Positions 9,301-17,713 of a stretch of DNA of 64,000 nt are shown piece by piece. Below the pieces are notes generated by a model that worked only from the letters and a program-made list of their open reading frames with translations, was not told the DNA's origin and ran no database searches. The DNA is from Paraglaciecola marina (GTDB lineage Bacteria > Pseudomonadota > Gammaproteobacteria > Enterobacterales > Alteromonadaceae): NCBI RefSeq assembly GCF_004360155.1, contig NZ_ML178722.1:51173-115172 (forward strand). The letters are read 5' to 3'. The translations under genes were made by a program, and so were the position numbers. Within the stretch, counting starts at the first letter, position 1. Each line of letters opens with the position of its first letter.

Positions 9301-9384
9301 AGATTTTAAAGAATTAACAAGGTAAAGCTTTAACCTCAAATAAAATCTAATGTTAGGTAAATCAATAAAACTTAGCGTTCCCAT
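6319..9384 (-). CDS. Surface lipoprotein with thrombospondin type 3 repeats and Asp-boxes
   Basis: The 1021-residue protein has a long lipoprotein signal with lipobox L-F-A-C (Cys42). Residues 66-318 hold seven Asp-rich thrombospondin type 3 calcium-binding repeats with an exact 34-residue period: D-N-C recurs at 90, 124, 158, 192, 226, 260 and 294. Three sialidase-type Asp-boxes follow (S-L-D-G-G-N-T-F, S-N-D-G-G-A-T-F, S-D-D-G-G-L-T-F), which suggests a beta-propeller over about 330-720. The C-terminus holds FlgD-like Ig domains with W-D-G and D-W-N-G turns. It is probably a calcium-stiffened cell-surface or matrix protein and not an active sialidase. It is the last gene of the long operon and overlaps the GT39 gene by 13 bp, which suggests that it is a client or anchor of that system. 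Confidence 0.85.
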   Translation of the reverse strand: MGTLSFIDLPNIRFYLRLKLYLVNSLKSLFALVFLTFLLFACGEGNSYLDTEENRCSATVNPNAGDMDSDGIINQCDLDNDNDLVDDEFDNCPLVVNSDQLDSNSDGLGDACDTDNDGIESLLDNCPLLENEDQLDSNGDGVGDACDADSDGISIDSDNCPAIANTDQLDTNGDGVGDVCDTDNDGISSTEDNCPLLTNADQLDSNGDGVGDACDFDDDGISIDIDNCPLIPNADQIDSNQDGIGDACDLDDDGIGFSVDNCPLVANEDQLDSNNDNVGDACDQDGDSIADNQDNCTIIPNVDQADENENGIGDLCDVGEGANKFGFFEPLNLSDNPGLTFRPSIAFDERGYIHVVWDDNTGIEGALEVYYSAVKVQGLEASEPVKLSNTESNIIGLAQRPQIAIAPDGDVHVIWQDTKSNFSDIYHLSLTFNEELETFEIVPSNDPTEINPEKNISNSEESSVEPTIAIDEEGNIFVAWSSNSEVSVIRSLDGGNTFSPLDEQVTFPISVIVEPSLFANGSGDVKLVWTEKDKLQFTQSNDLAESFGSISTLNTSEFSMQRADIEVFGENVYISWDEELEAGGNPELFFLASNDGGATFNEKVNISDNSGTSIYGSLKVGPTGDIFISWSDTTTGNYETEFSFSDDGGLTFSESLVISPSDNGSLVVSMDVDSNNNVAVAWDDNRFDSFDILMSYGAIDLPVISDLSDIPDFYDPNSEAPIVISAALSDLMYWQVLITNDVGKVLQNSSAIANSVNLIWDGSDTEGNIVEPDTYTYSISAENGDGVNAVSRFGSILINDADSADRDPRIESLISDREAFSPNFDGRTDTAIINATFNQTLDWNMEVKDQEGTVLTSASGTGPSGYLEWDGLQENGEPMPEEIYTITASIVNDKGQTDEASTDIVIDLTPVVVENLTITPVYLTDGTPGNISFYITESAVVTIYIFDESGFTTINELVRTQLGGGIDGVAGAQEVSYDWNGESGNGIMQPPGKYSLRIWVRDFGANLPVEYPFIREIEIIE
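8431..9189 (-). repeat. Coding repeats: seven 102 bp thrombospondin type 3 units
   Basis: The DNA encoding residues 66-318 of the surface lipoprotein repeats with a 102 bp period. Units diverge in sequence but keep identical length, so no unit has gained or lost residues. Confidence 0.8.
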
Positions 9385-12362
9385 ATATACAACCTACTAT
9401 CATAACTTTCTTCTAACACTCGCATATTTTGATTAATGTAATCTAAAGTTTCTTCATCAATTATACGAGTGAGCCCATTAACAGGCGCGGCAACAAAGAA
9501 GACTCTATCGTTGTGCTGCAGTACATCTTGTAATTCCTGTTTACTTCGTAACACTGGGTTACCTACAAATTTGTCTACATAATAGGGAGATTTTTTAACG
9601 GTATCGTAAACTACCTTCCTATCTGTAATAGTTTGCACAAAGTAGTCACCCTTTTCTTCAATGTAATGTTCGGTAACCAAAGGAATAGAGGTCAACACTA
9701 GGTCGCCTTCACGCTTATATTTGCGCAGTGCACTAGATACCTCTCGCCCATCCATACCCGATAAATTTTCTCTATAGTCCACTCTTAGGCCATCAATACT
9801 ACCTGCCATTAAGCGATACATATGTAACACACCAGAACTAGTGGGTATAAACAATACAAAGGCCATTAACATGCCAACCACAGCGCCTTGTATACGCCAC
9901 GAGGTTAATCCCTTAGCCGAAGTATAGGCTTGAATTAACATCAATAATTTCACAAAAATAGCCGCCACAGCGATTAAGAATGCGGGTAATACAAAATAGA
10001 AATAATGAGCGTTGTAATAACCCAATAAGTTAGTCAAAGATAGGTAGGCCATCAACACAAACAGCACCACAAAGCTTAATTTTTTGTCGTAAAAAATAAG
10101 AATAAAGCCAATAATAAAAAACAAACTAAGGGCAAAATGTGATTCAGTAAAAAAGAAGTTTTGTAAATAATACCAAGGTTCGTATGAAGAATCCGTGAAG
10201 GTAAGCTTTGGAGTCGCTAAGTCACTTTTACCAAAACCAACCATAACAAAAGGTGACTGAAGTAACATACGCCTAATGCCTTGGAATGCAATGACGAATA
10301 GAATTAGCAGGGCTGCAATCCAAAGATTCATCTGCATAAACCACTGCCACTGACGCCAGCGAATAATAATAGCAACAATAGCCATTATTGGCAGAACTAA
10401 GCCAGCACCTTCCCAACTTAAATAACTGAGAGCAAACATACATGCGGAAAGAACCGCGAGCTTTATTGATATTTGATCACTCTTTAATAAGCGGTAAAAC
10501 ACAATAAGCGCAATTAGGTTAAAAAACTGAGTTTGTGCCGGATGAAAACAATTCTGTCCCCAATAAATAGCCCAAGGAGAAACAGCAAATAGTAAACCTG
10601 CAATTAAGCCAGACAAACGCCCAAACCACATAGAACCACAGTATATTATAGCGCCGCAAGTCAAAGTACTAAACATTAACGCAGGGAAACGCAGTGCAAA
10701 GTCACCATAACCAAACACCTTTATTGAAGCGGCAAGAAAATAAGGAACTAGCTCATAAGTAGCGAGCTCTACTTCCATACCTCCCACCATCAAATAGGGA
10801 TACCCTCTTTCAATCACACCTCTAGCAAAGCCTGCGATTGTAGCTTCATCAACTGTTAATGCTCTTAAATCTAACCCTTCAAATCGCATCACAAAAGTTA
10901 ATACGATAGCGGAGGTAACCAACAACCAATAAATAAGAGGATTTAAATTTAAAGACTGTGTAACTGCAGTAGTTAGTGTAACTGAGTGGTTTTGCCCCTT
11001 AACTCTCCATTGATCCGTCATTGAAATTGACACAAGCAAAGCCCAAATAACTAACACCAGATCAAATGCACCATCAGAAAATATCTGCCGGGCATCAAAG
11101 CGGACGTCTTGTGCCATAAACCAAGCACATAACAGACATAACAAGGCAACTAAATTGGCTAGAACTGTGGCGTCTAATTGCTCTTTTATCGAAAGCCCAA
11201 GAGCTTTAAAAATCAAAGAAAGAAACAAAGCTACAGCGACAAACTTCAATACAAATAACCATGGGGCTTTTTGAATTAGTTTTGGCGCCACAAATGATTC
11301 ATCAACTACAAAGAAATAATCAGGGCTAAGGCTAGACCTAGCCACCTTAACATTACTTTTTAGGTCTGCTTTGTGTAACTCAGTAAACACATCTATAGTG
11401 CTGCCAGTAACTTCGCTAAACAACCAGCTTTTATCTAAATAGATAGTATCTGTACCTTTGACTGAATCAATAATGATTCCACCAGCAACATGAACAGAAT
11501 TTCCACTATTTAAAAAATCAATCCTCAGGAGATTACTTCCATCGGCTAACTTAGCTTGAATAGACTTCAAGTTTAATTTTCTGTCATTAACAGGGAAGAT
11601 CCCCAAACTAATTCCATTTACAGATACTTCATAGGGAGAATCACTCGCAATGGCAAACCAAACTTGGGCATTCTCCGCAGCCTCATATTGGAACTCAGTT
11701 TGAGTAGACACTCTCCAACTTTGTGGACTGCTTACTAAGAGGGTTTCTGGTACTTCAATAGCCATTAATAAGTTTGGGTCAAAACCTATCATTGATACAT
11801 CATCTGAACCTTGCCAATGTTTAGTCTTTAGCCACTCAGCGTCATCTAACCCATTTGAATACCAATAAAGGTTACTGGTCTGCTGCGGTAGTAAATGGCT
11901 TGCTTTATCTTTCTGTGTAGAAAAATAAGTAGATTTTCTACCCATTTCATCTAAAGCTGTTAACTCATATCTTAAGCCAACGATGGCTGGATAGGTGCTA
12001 CGTTTAACCTTAACCGCTATGATATTTTCCCCAACATTCAACAAGGTACTGACATCAAATATTCCCGTCGCTAACATCGATTTTTGTACTTTCTCATCCA
12101 CTAGGAACCCATTAACGTACAAAGAAAATTCATCTGTAGTTGCGATTTGTAATTGTGCTCGGGTTGCTTTGCTATCTAACTCAAATGAAGCACGAAAATA
12201 ACCTACTGGACTAGGTTCTTGGGTGGTTATCCATTGGCTATGCCCCCACGAAAGTGTAAACCTTGAGTTTGCTTCATCGGCAGATTTGATATAGCTAAAA
12301 GCGACTATGACCAGTCCGAATAAAACGAGGAACAATAGCTTCCAAAATATATTGCTTTTCAT
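9372..12362 (-). CDS. GT39-type membrane glycosyltransferase with two periplasmic lectin-like domains
   Basis: The 996-residue protein starts with one membrane helix (about 8-25). About 340 periplasmic residues follow, containing two beta-sandwich copies that resemble the galactose-binding-like N-domain of alpha-L-rhamnosidases (markers L-Y-V-N-G-F-L-V and V-S-V-N-G-I-S-L). A many-helix PMT_2/ArnT-like core then carries the loop acid motif L-T-V-D-E-A and the R-F-P-A-L and S-P-W-A-I-Y-W-G-Q segments. GT39 enzymes move sugar from a polyprenyl-phosphate donor to a periplasmic acceptor. The DPM-like GT2 in the same operon (27205-27984) is a likely source of such a donor. The lectin-domain fusion is unusual. 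The acceptor is unknown: it could be the adjacent lipoprotein, lipid A or a glycan. Confidence 0.83.
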   Translation of the reverse strand: MKSNIFWKLLFLVLFGLVIVAFSYIKSADEANSRFTLSWGHSQWITTQEPSPVGYFRASFELDSKATRAQLQIATTDEFSLYVNGFLVDEKVQKSMLATGIFDVSTLLNVGENIIAVKVKRSTYPAIVGLRYELTALDEMGRKSTYFSTQKDKASHLLPQQTSNLYWYSNGLDDAEWLKTKHWQGSDDVSMIGFDPNLLMAIEVPETLLVSSPQSWRVSTQTEFQYEAAENAQVWFAIASDSPYEVSVNGISLGIFPVNDRKLNLKSIQAKLADGSNLLRIDFLNSGNSVHVAGGIIIDSVKGTDTIYLDKSWLFSEVTGSTIDVFTELHKADLKSNVKVARSSLSPDYFFVVDESFVAPKLIQKAPWLFVLKFVAVALFLSLIFKALGLSIKEQLDATVLANLVALLCLLCAWFMAQDVRFDARQIFSDGAFDLVLVIWALLVSISMTDQWRVKGQNHSVTLTTAVTQSLNLNPLIYWLLVTSAIVLTFVMRFEGLDLRALTVDEATIAGFARGVIERGYPYLMVGGMEVELATYELVPYFLAASIKVFGYGDFALRFPALMFSTLTCGAIIYCGSMWFGRLSGLIAGLLFAVSPWAIYWGQNCFHPAQTQFFNLIALIVFYRLLKSDQISIKLAVLSACMFALSYLSWEGAGLVLPIMAIVAIIIRWRQWQWFMQMNLWIAALLILFVIAFQGIRRMLLQSPFVMVGFGKSDLATPKLTFTDSSYEPWYYLQNFFFTESHFALSLFFIIGFILIFYDKKLSFVVLFVLMAYLSLTNLLGYYNAHYFYFVLPAFLIAVAAIFVKLLMLIQAYTSAKGLTSWRIQGAVVGMLMAFVLFIPTSSGVLHMYRLMAGSIDGLRVDYRENLSGMDGREVSSALRKYKREGDLVLTSIPLVTEHYIEEKGDYFVQTITDRKVVYDTVKKSPYYVDKFVGNPVLRSKQELQDVLQHNDRVFFVAAPVNGLTRIIDEETLDYINQNMRVLEESYDSRLYIWER

Positions 12363-12375
12363 AATTTACATCCAT

Positions 12376-13698
12376 TCATGTACCACTAAGCCCCTTAACT
12401 GCTCGATAATTCTTATCGCCATCTAATTTAATGGAATGTTGAAACGCATTTCTTGCTTCAGATGGATAGCCACTTGCGCTCAAACACTCACCCTTTGTGG
12501 TCCAAATATCAGCAGACATAGAACGATTATGAATTTTCCCTAAGATTTGGTCAGACAAAATATTACAAGATTCATACTGTTTGGTTGCATTGTAGATACT
12601 AAGCAAGGCTATTTGGGCTACCAAAGAATTCGTCAATCTTGACGCCATCAAAAAATGCTGTTCTGCTTGTGCCCATTCTTGATGCCATAAATATAACAGC
12701 CCAACTCGATTATACGCATTTGAAACCAAACGCTTTTCAATACGCTCTATTGCTAATTTCTGAGGTAAACCTAAATCATTAGATTCTGTATTAGTTGCCG
12801 ATTTGCCTGTAAAGTTTTTAATATAAGAGTTAAGCGCAAAAACCGATGAAAACTCACCAGCGACAAACTCCTGATTAATTCTATATGCATAGGCATTCCT
12901 GTCTTCAGGCCCGTAGGTAGTAAAATAAGCATAAGATGTTAACAAAGGAAAACCATTAGAGTAATTCAGCACAGGATCAAGTAAGGCAGCTTCATTAAGT
13001 TGTGTCATCGCTTCCGCCTTAGTACCTTGAGTAAAGTCCCGCACGCCTTGATTGACTTTTAAATAAGCTAATGAAACATCACCGATACCACTTCCCACAA
13101 AAAACAGCACTAATACAGTGGCACTTATTAGAGATGAATAAATGACTTTATTTGAGCGTACAACAGCAAACAAAAACAACAAAAAAGAACAGATAAGTGC
13201 AAGTTTAGCTCCCCATCCTAAGACCCCAAAAGTCACTCCAATACGATCAATAAACTTAAAAGCATCAAAGGCTAAGGCCGTTTCAACTGAGCGACCGGCG
13301 TTAGGTGTCTCATTTAAAGCAAGAACATGTTGGATATCTCTAAAGGCTTTACTTTCCTGGGTGTATTGAGCAATATTTTCGCCATTAAAAAAGCTATAGT
13401 GCAAGGCGAGGTACAAGATAAAACACAAAACTCCCAAGGAAACCAACACTCGCACTTGGCTATATTTGGCCACAGTCGTAACACAGTACAAACCTAATAG
13501 AGCTAATAATAACCATTTAGTTTGGCTATAAATATCACTGGCATTAAGTTCCTTTAAGCTCAATTCTCCTGATAAAGGAAAACTAATCCATGTCCCAGTT
13601 AATCCCATAAAAATCAGCAAACAAGCCACAATTAACATTGGGAAATTTTCTAGAAATTGACCTGGTAGAAAAATTATTTTTTGATTAAAAAATCTCAC
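12376..13698 (-). CDS. Membrane protein with C-terminal TPR-like repeats
   Basis: The 440-residue protein has about five membrane helices in its first half (near residues 20-40, 62-80, 85-105, 165-182 and 188-208). The soluble C-terminal half has tetratricopeptide-like helical pairs (A-E-Q-H-F-L-M-A-S-R, then S-E-A-R-N-A-F-Q-H-S-I-K). The layout recalls the TPR tails of some O-antigen ligases and polymerases, but five helices are too few for a Wzy or WaaL protein and no ligase motif is visible. It abuts the flippase gene with no gap and lies 13 bp before the GT39 gene, so a scaffolding role between them is plausible. I cannot name the family. Confidence 0.72.
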   Translation of the reverse strand: MRFFNQKIIFLPGQFLENFPMLIVACLLIFMGLTGTWISFPLSGELSLKELNASDIYSQTKWLLLALLGLYCVTTVAKYSQVRVLVSLGVLCFILYLALHYSFFNGENIAQYTQESKAFRDIQHVLALNETPNAGRSVETALAFDAFKFIDRIGVTFGVLGWGAKLALICSFLLFLFAVVRSNKVIYSSLISATVLVLFFVGSGIGDVSLAYLKVNQGVRDFTQGTKAEAMTQLNEAALLDPVLNYSNGFPLLTSYAYFTTYGPEDRNAYAYRINQEFVAGEFSSVFALNSYIKNFTGKSATNTESNDLGLPQKLAIERIEKRLVSNAYNRVGLLYLWHQEWAQAEQHFLMASRLTNSLVAQIALLSIYNATKQYESCNILSDQILGKIHNRSMSADIWTTKGECLSASGYPSEARNAFQHSIKLDGDKNYRAVKGLSGT

Positions 13699-15192
13699 TT
13701 AATTTAGCCCCGACTCTGTACTTTTTTGTTGTTTATCTTTCTGTACTTGTTTAGCCAAAATTGAACCGACAACTTGCTTTACCTGTGCAAGGGTTAATAC
13801 CCTTAATACAAATAACCCAAGGATATAAAATGCCACATATAAGATTGATACTAATATTTGGCTCTTTATTCCTTCTTCTAAAATAAAACTACAAAGCCAA
13901 ACATCCATTACAGCAAGAAGAATTGGCCTCCAAGTATGTTTAACCCATGCATATTGAATATTGACCTGTTTAAGAAAAAATACACATAAAGCAAAATAAC
14001 TTAACTCGCCTGCTATGGTTCCCCACGCAGCCCCTAATTCTCCCCAAAACGGAATTAAGGTAAAATCTACAATCGCATTAATACCTAAGCAAGCGGCTGC
14101 TGAATATAAATAAAAACGTTGTTTATTAAGTGAAATAAACAAATAGCTGAGCAGCATATTTACAAACAAACCAACAATGCTAAATGCTAGAACTTTTAGC
14201 ACAGGACCAGCGTTACTATATTCATCACCGTAAAACATCATCACTAGGTTTTCAGCTGAGAGAATTAGCAAACCAGAAATGGGAATTGATACAATCAAAA
14301 AACCTGTGAGTGAGTTAGCAAAGAACGTATTTAATTGCTTTAGGTCTGTACTGGCTAACCTAGACAAAGCAGGAAATAAAGGTAGGCAAATAGCAAATGG
14401 GATCATATCCACTACTTGCACAACTTTATACGCGGCACTAAATACCCCTACAGCACTTGGTAGCGCAATAAAAGTTAGTATTAAGATGTCCACCTGCAGA
14501 GTAAGCCTTCTAATAACCATTGATGCGCCAATTGGCACAGCATCACGTAGAAGTTGAATACAAAACTTAACATCTCGCCCAAAACTAAAGGTTATAAAAT
14601 GACGAGTAACCACTACAAAAAAGAATAGATATTGACACAGGTTTGCAATTAAGTAGGCAATAGCGATACCTAATAATTGAGACTCAACAGGCGAAAATGA
14701 AGAGGTGAAAAATAGAATAAAGCCCAGCAAAATAACTTTATGAACCACAAAGCTAAAGGCATTGTAACCCATTCTCTCGTAGGCTCTACAAACTGAAGAA
14801 TAAACCACAGAGTGATACGTAGCCAACACAGCTAAACCCATCAAACAAGCTGCTAATATTTCATCCTGGCTTTCTAAAGTGACATAAGAAACCGTCACCA
14901 CAACAGCCAAAATTAACAAAGACAAAATCCAAGCCAAAGACAAGACATTACTCATTATGTATTCTGACTTACTTTTATCTTTTGCTATTTCTCTAACGAT
15001 TAAGTTGGTTAAACCAAAATCTGCAACCAACTGACAAACACTAGTGATGGCTAAGATGTATGAAAACACCCCAAAACTATCTACACCTAACAGGCGAGCC
15101 GATAATAAGACAATAACAAAGCTGAGGATCCCTCCAATACCTTCACTGGAAAATACCAGTAAGATATTTTGAACAACCCTTTTATTACTCAT
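13699..15192 (-). CDS. Oligosaccharide flippase (Wzx/MATE-like)
   Basis: The 497-residue protein has about 12-14 hydrophobic helices. Its N-terminus is typical of the polysaccharide-transporter family: F-S-S-E-G-I-G-G-I-L-S, then A-R-L-L-G-V-D-S-F-G-V-F-S-Y. It should flip an undecaprenyl-linked oligosaccharide across the inner membrane. It follows the TolC gene by 5 bp. It is the only flippase in the 6319-29069 operon and is distinct from the shorter one at 58449-59690, so the window appears to serve two separate glycans. Confidence 0.9.
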   Translation of the reverse strand: MSNKRVVQNILLVFSSEGIGGILSFVIVLLSARLLGVDSFGVFSYILAITSVCQLVADFGLTNLIVREIAKDKSKSEYIMSNVLSLAWILSLLILAVVVTVSYVTLESQDEILAACLMGLAVLATYHSVVYSSVCRAYERMGYNAFSFVVHKVILLGFILFFTSSFSPVESQLLGIAIAYLIANLCQYLFFFVVVTRHFITFSFGRDVKFCIQLLRDAVPIGASMVIRRLTLQVDILILTFIALPSAVGVFSAAYKVVQVVDMIPFAICLPLFPALSRLASTDLKQLNTFFANSLTGFLIVSIPISGLLILSAENLVMMFYGDEYSNAGPVLKVLAFSIVGLFVNMLLSYLFISLNKQRFYLYSAAACLGINAIVDFTLIPFWGELGAAWGTIAGELSYFALCVFFLKQVNIQYAWVKHTWRPILLAVMDVWLCSFILEEGIKSQILVSILYVAFYILGLFVLRVLTLAQVKQVVGSILAKQVQKDKQQKSTESGLN

Positions 15193-15197
15193 TTAAT

Positions 15198-16550
15198 TTA
15201 CCTACTTACCATCTGGCAGGCGGAATCTGTAAAAATAACAGACTGTATGTATTTCATCCAAGCTTGGTTATAGGCATTCAATAAGCTTATTTGAGAGTTT
15301 ATTTTGTCATCTTCTGATTTAACAAGCTCATCTAGCCCTAACACTCCAGACTCCACCTGTTCGGTTTTACTTTGTAAGGCGTGTACCTTTTGCTCTAAAT
15401 CAATACTAGCAACCGTAATATTACCTTTAGCACTTTCAAGATCACCGGCTATATTTGCGGCCTGTAACATTTTAACTTTCTTGAGATAGGTTAACTCGAT
15501 ACTCAAAGCTGTGATTGATTTTTGTAGAGCTTGTGACTCACCATAGTTACTGACTACCTCACCAAGTGGATACTCTAAAGTTAGTCCCACTTCTCCATAA
15601 TCTTTCCTTAAACCATTATCAAAGTTATCAGCCGTACGAAGCTTTACATATAAATTAAGATTAGGTTTTAATTTACCTTTTTGTGCAGTTAGTTTTTGAT
15701 TTTCTAACTCAAGCTTTGCTGTTAATAAACTTACATCAGGGTGACTTTGGACAAGTTTATTAATATCACCAAGGGCTAATTCACGGTCAACTATAGACGC
15801 TAACTCACTCAAGCTACGCTCATTTTTACTACTTAAAACGTCTAGGCTTTTAGTGGTCATTAATTGTAAAAAATTCAAATTTACGTCGAGTTGTCTGGAT
15901 GCTTGAACCAAGCGTTCTTGTAAACTGGCATAGGCTGATTTTGCTGTAAAATAGTCATCCTTAGTATTAACACCCGCGGCAACTTTAGCTTCAAAACTCT
16001 CAAGTTGTGCCTTACGTTTCTCGACTAGAGGGCGAAGTACCTCAAGTTGCGCACTATAGACCAAAACATTAAAATAATACTGACCTATCAATTCAATCGC
16101 CTCTCTGCGAGCGCTAGACAATTGAGATTGTGCAATTTCGTATCCTGAAAAAGCTTCTGAGTGGGTTAACCCATTTTGACCTACCCACTTTCCTTCATTA
16201 TATAAACCCCAGCTAAAGTCCACTTTACCTTGCCAGGCTTTGCCTTTTTGGTAGAAGTTAGGTTCTGCTGGGTCCTGCACTTCACCGTCTTGAACAGCAA
16301 AGAAACTAGTGGGTTGTCCTTTAGCAGAATAGACATCAACTCCAAGTGTGACGTCTGGCATCCAAGCATCATATTCACTGATATTTAACCTATCTTTTGC
16401 CACACTCACTTGCATTTTTGCTGCAGCAGCTATGTTCGGATCTACACATACATGTGCCATCAAGTTTTCGAAATTCCCCACAGCTAATGACTGTGAGGCT
16501 ACCGAAAAGGAGTGTGTTAGACAAAGCAATGCAAGTAGTTTAAGTTTCAT
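15198..16550 (-). CDS. TolC-family outer-membrane efflux protein
   Basis: The ATG at 16550 is chosen because GGAG lies 7 bp upstream and M-K-L-K-L-L-A-L-L begins a proper signal peptide; an upstream ATG at 16574 has neither. The 450-residue mature-type protein shows the long alpha-helical heptads of two outer-membrane-efflux repeats, for example S-A-Y-A-S-L-Q-E-R-L in the first half. TolC proteins form a trimeric outer-membrane channel and periplasmic tunnel. The gene overlaps its partner adaptor gene by 11 bp. No RND, MFS or ABC pump gene lies beside them, so the inner-membrane part must be elsewhere or be another operon product. Confidence 0.88.
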   Translation of the reverse strand: MKLKLLALLCLTHSFSVASQSLAVGNFENLMAHVCVDPNIAAAAKMQVSVAKDRLNISEYDAWMPDVTLGVDVYSAKGQPTSFFAVQDGEVQDPAEPNFYQKGKAWQGKVDFSWGLYNEGKWVGQNGLTHSEAFSGYEIAQSQLSSARREAIELIGQYYFNVLVYSAQLEVLRPLVEKRKAQLESFEAKVAAGVNTKDDYFTAKSAYASLQERLVQASRQLDVNLNFLQLMTTKSLDVLSSKNERSLSELASIVDRELALGDINKLVQSHPDVSLLTAKLELENQKLTAQKGKLKPNLNLYVKLRTADNFDNGLRKDYGEVGLTLEYPLGEVVSNYGESQALQKSITALSIELTYLKKVKMLQAANIAGDLESAKGNITVASIDLEQKVHALQSKTEQVESGVLGLDELVKSEDDKINSQISLLNAYNQAWMKYIQSVIFTDSACQMVSR

Positions 16551-17700
16551 CTTTACTCTCCACTGTATCTCCATCTATCAAAGCCTGTTGGCCCACAACC
16601 ACAACATTATCACCGGCTTCTAAGCCTGACTTGATACCAACAAAACCTTGTTCATACCCCACAATGCTTACTTCCTTTAAACGGGCTACATTATTGTTAT
16701 CAACTACAAACACAAATGCATTTCTACCATTACTTCCAAGTAAAGAAATAGCAGGGATACGCAAGCCTTGTGTTTCTGAAGCATTTAGCTCTATATTGGC
16801 AATTCCGCCCATACCAGGCCTCAGTTTAAGGAGTGGATTATCAAGTTTGGCATAAACTGATACTGTGTCACTTACTTGGTCTACTTCGTAACCCAAACGT
16901 AAAATTTCTGCGTTATAGGTTTTATCAGGAAAAGCATCTAAATTTAAGGTAACCATCTGCCCCAACGACAGATCGCTAAAATAACGTTGCGCCACTTTAG
17001 CTTCAACATAAATAGGGTTAGTTACACTGAGATTAACTAAAGAAGTACTCATCTGTACAAGGGTATTTTCAAAGGCTGAAACCGAAGTCACTACCCCGCC
17101 TACCGGTGCTTTAATTTCAACTTGTGAATATTCAAATTCAGCCGCGGTAAGATTGTATTGGCTATTAATAAGTTTAGAGTTTGCTAACTTTTCATTTAGT
17201 GTGGCTTTAGTTAACTCATCTTGACCCACTAAGTTTTTTTCAAATAAACCTTTAACTTTATCAAAATTTCGAACTGCATCGTCATATTCTTCTTTACTGA
17301 TATCAGTCATCGATTTTTCTAATTCTACTTTCGCTTTTAGCAATTCAGAGTGAAAAGTAACAAGAGGATCGCCTTTTTTTACCAAGTCTCCTACCTGAAC
17401 ATGCACAGCTTTCACAAGAGAATTAGAAGTGGGAAAGATTTCTAACTCTTGATTTTCCACTAACATTGCCTGAGTCACTAAGCTAGCTGAAACGGGTTTA
17501 TTTTCAACAGCCACAGTTTTTACCGGAATAGGCGAATTATTATCTCGAGCAAAGCTTGCACTGTTTGACTTAAGATGAGATGAAACAATATTAACCGCCC
17601 AGAACCCCATCACGATTAACGTAAGCAAAAGTAGTATTAACAAAAATCCAGATATTAACTTTTCAGATTTTTTACTTTTATTTCCCTTTGAATCAGACAT
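16540..17700 (-). CDS. Periplasmic adaptor subunit (HlyD/RND membrane-fusion family)
   Basis: The 386-residue protein has one N-terminal membrane helix (about residues 15-37). A split lipoyl domain follows (V-K-A-V-H-V-Q-V-G-D-L-V-K-K-G-D near residue 90), then a coiled-coil hairpin and the second half A-P-V-G-G-V-V-T-S-V. Beta-barrel and membrane-proximal domains end the protein. Such adaptors join an inner-membrane pump to TolC. GAGG upstream of the ATG supports the start. It sits between the YdjM-like gene (13 bp) and the TolC gene (overlapping), in an operon of glycan genes and with no pump gene. Confidence 0.9.
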   Translation of the reverse strand: MSDSKGNKSKKSEKLISGFLLILLLLTLIVMGFWAVNIVSSHLKSNSASFARDNNSPIPVKTVAVENKPVSASLVTQAMLVENQELEIFPTSNSLVKAVHVQVGDLVKKGDPLVTFHSELLKAKVELEKSMTDISKEEYDDAVRNFDKVKGLFEKNLVGQDELTKATLNEKLANSKLINSQYNLTAAEFEYSQVEIKAPVGGVVTSVSAFENTLVQMSTSLVNLSVTNPIYVEAKVAQRYFSDLSLGQMVTLNLDAFPDKTYNAEILRLGYEVDQVSDTVSVYAKLDNPLLKLRPGMGGIANIELNASETQGLRIPAISLLGSNGRNAFVFVVDNNNVARLKEVSIVGYEQGFVGIKSGLEAGDNVVVVGQQALIDGDTVESKDET

Positions 17701-17713
17701 ATAACCCTCGTTG

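Noticed and set aside
6319..9384. An active sialidase, suggested by the Asp-boxes
   Set aside because: Asp-boxes are structural. I see no arginine triad or Tyr/Glu catalytic set.
12376..13698. Wzy polymerase or O-antigen ligase
   Set aside because: Only about five membrane helices and a TPR tail; no large periplasmic loop or ligase motif.
16540..17700. Part of a complete RND multidrug pump
   Set aside because: No RND pump gene of about 1000 codons lies next to the adaptor or TolC genes.
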